A stretch of DNA of 64,000 nucleotides from positions 18,734,673 through 18,798,672 of the forward strand of contig CM033115.1 of assembly GCA_019321725.1 (NCBI GenBank), read 5' to 3'. This document shows positions 62,170 to 64,000 of the stretch, one piece after another (positions within the stretch are counted from its first letter, which is position 1; the number at the start of each line of letters is the position of its first letter). The notes under the pieces were generated by a model. That model made no database searches. It saw nothing but the letters and a program-made list of their open reading frames with translations, and was not told the DNA's origin. Made by a program: the position numbers and the translations under genes. The DNA comes from Paulownia fortunei (Eukaryota > Streptophyta > Magnoliopsida > Lamiales > Paulowniaceae).

Positions 62170-64000
62170 GGTATGCGATAATGGTCGTGTCCTCTAATTA
62201 GGCATGTGATAAGCAAACCATTACTACCCTGTTATTATATGCATTAAAAAGTTGCACAAATAATACAAAAATTAATGATACATTCCCATAATCGAATGTA
62301 AATAAATGGGTTGCTAAATCTACAAGCAATCTTAAAATGTGGCTTCGAAGTGGAGTAGTTGGAAAGTGGTGGCGGAGAGTGGTGCAGGGGAGAGGGGGTT
62401 TCAGGTGTTTCTTTTTTAGTGAGAATGAGTTGAGAATTTGTATACTTTTTGGCTTTGGTTGGGGGAACGTTTCGGTTACATGGACCAATAATATGAGGCC
62501 ACGTGGAGGGGGTGGGAGGACAGTTGGGGTAGGGGTGCGGATGAGATAGAGGTTGGGATTTGAAGGAAAATGTTACGGAGAAGAAAGGTCTCACCTCATT
62601 TATAAAAAGTTAGATTATTTATTCACCTACCTAGTATCAATTAAAATTTTCAAACTACTAAATAAATGTATGATAATATTATTGATGAATTATAATATGC
62701 TAAGTTTCAATCGGCTGAGTTGAAGAGATTTATTTGAATTATAGATTTAAATAAAGATAAGACTAAATTTGCTAAGTTCATGGTTCTATAAAACAATATA
62801 TAAATTAAAATATAATGTTAGGCCATAAAGTCTAAATTTATAAAAATCTCTATATCAATAATATAAATACTCTTAATTTTTTTTATTAAAAGATATGCTA
62901 TCAATAACGCATTTGACTTATTAAGGTTTCTAATTTTCATTAATTTATTTTGAATCTAGTTTGATCGTTAATAGAATTTTGTCAAATAAATTTTTAATAT
63001 TCCTAACGAGTTGTTAACCCACTTTCTAATCCACTTTCAAGAATTTAAAGAAAAAAAGTAATAACACGTCACTTTTAAATTAAAATTTTAGAATTATTGT
63101 GTGTGATTAAACGACTGCAATTTTAATTTGATAATACTCAAGCGAGTGAGATTATATATAAAGAAAGGCGCGTCTCTTTTTTCTGATTGGGCCATGGATA
63201 ATTAAGCCCAAACCCCATAATATGGTGTGACTGGTCAAAGATGAACGTGGGTTGGACCATCATGACGTCACTTCACATACATAAGCAGTGTATATATGTT
63301 TTTGTTTTTAAATACTTTTCCCGCATTTTCTTGCTAATATGGATTTTTTTTCCGACAGAACTAGTGTTGTTATTCGTTCATAATACATGAAAACAAAATT
63401 TCAGAGTTAAAAAGATAGTTAAAGACAGCTTATATTGTTTCTTTTGAGTAAATAAATCACTTTCTGATGATTAATTTTCCAATTGTTGAATGATTTAGCT
63501 ATTGTTTCTTAATTATTTATTCTAAGAATATCTATCTATTTTTTTGGTCATTCTTAATAATATTCATATTCAATTAATCATTAACCAGTATTTTTTTCAC
63601 AAAAGACCATGCATGATGTTTTAGAGCTTATATTGACCAAAAGACGATATGTATCGGTCTATAGTCTCATTTGATAATATTCAAATAGGTGATATTTTAT
63701 ATCTGGATTATGAAATACCATCCAATTAGATATATTATCAAATGAGATTATAGATTATTAAATTATATATAATAATGTTAATATTTTATTTTATGATATT
63801 AATATATACACGTCAAACAAACGAATCAAGATTTTATTGAATAGTATCAATTGGACAGCGTAAAATATCCATATTTATAACACCTTAATTTCTTGTTAAT
63901 TTGTTTAAAAGTGTTTAAAATTTCTAAGTTGTGTTCAACGATTCTAAGAGCTTATCCTGGCTAAAATTAATCAAAATTGTTTTCCACTTCAAAGTTGACG
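62170..64000. other. Intergenic DNA upstream of the cyclin gene
   Basis: 62340-62590 is G-rich on the plus strand (C-rich on the cyclin strand) and may belong to the cyclin promoter. The rest is AT-rich. 63180-63330 holds a cluster of promoter-like motifs, and 63658-63754 a short inverted-repeat element. No coding sequence was found before the right edge. Confidence 0.5.
63658..63754. mobile_element. Short MITE-like inverted repeat, about 97 bp
   Basis: TCTATAGTCTCATTTGATAA (63658 onward) is matched in reverse complement by the segment ending at 63754, with one mismatch over 23 bases. The ~50 bases between are AT-rich. No target duplication was defined, so calling it mobile is inference from the symmetrical ends. 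Confidence 0.5.

Noticed and set aside
1..64000. tRNA, rRNA, known plant microRNA or CRISPR features
   Set aside because: I looked for T-loop patterns such as GGTTCGAATCC on both strands, for familiar microRNA sequences and for spaced direct repeats, and found none that held up. A by-eye scan can miss tRNAs and novel hairpins.

Overview
The window reads as nuclear DNA of a dicot plant. It is AT-rich, has long AT-rich intergenic stretches with microsatellites and small inverted-repeat (MITE-like) elements, and carries intron-containing genes with canonical GT..AG junctions. All six well-supported genes belong to plant families. The species cannot be fixed from the sequence; an asterid/Lamiales-type genome would fit, but that is inference. 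I see no bacterial, viral, plastid or rRNA block, no CRISPR array and no tRNA I could support.

Layout: 1-4.7 kb is AT-rich and may hold the 3' end of a gene running in from the left. 4748-9610 (minus) is a five-exon gene for an AKAP17A/XE7-like RNA-binding protein. 9.7-15.4 kb is AT-rich with one unexplained GC-richer island. 15437-23323 (plus) is a seven-exon gene for a Pcf11-like pre-mRNA cleavage/polyadenylation factor (PCFS4 type). 23.4-26.5 kb is intergenic. 26568-31593 (plus) is a nine-exon WD40 gene of the CSA/ERCC8 (ATCSA-1) type. 31.6-35 kb is intergenic, with a pyrimidine-rich tract and a ~1 kb inverted-repeat element. 35156-37630 (plus) is a two-exon ARM-repeat protein gene. 37.7-53.6 kb is a ~16 kb gene desert with MITE and LINE debris. 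53768-54845 (plus) is a two-exon DWARF14 strigolactone receptor gene. 54.9-60.5 kb is intergenic with a large tandem duplication and a perfect hairpin. 60541-62021 (minus) is a five-exon D-type cyclin gene of CYCD5 type. 62.1-64 kb is intergenic.

The genes do not form an operon or an obvious cluster. They are independent housekeeping or signalling genes: RNA processing (AKAP17A-like, PCFS4), DNA repair by a CUL4-DDB1 ligase receptor (CSA), an ARM-repeat protein, hormone perception (D14) and cell-cycle entry (CYCD). Exon junctions were assembled by hand from splice consensus plus frame continuity. Every junction kept the reading frame, and the predicted proteins have lengths normal for their families: 335, 985, 452, 350, 266 and 328 residues.

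I did not find a convincing new biological system. The observations most worth a second look are the competing splice acceptors in the CSA gene, the six-base terminal coding exon of the AKAP17A-like gene, the ~1 kb inverted-repeat element with internal tandem repeats, the 32-bp palindrome and 16-bp perfect hairpin, and several coding-looking fragments of unknown origin.
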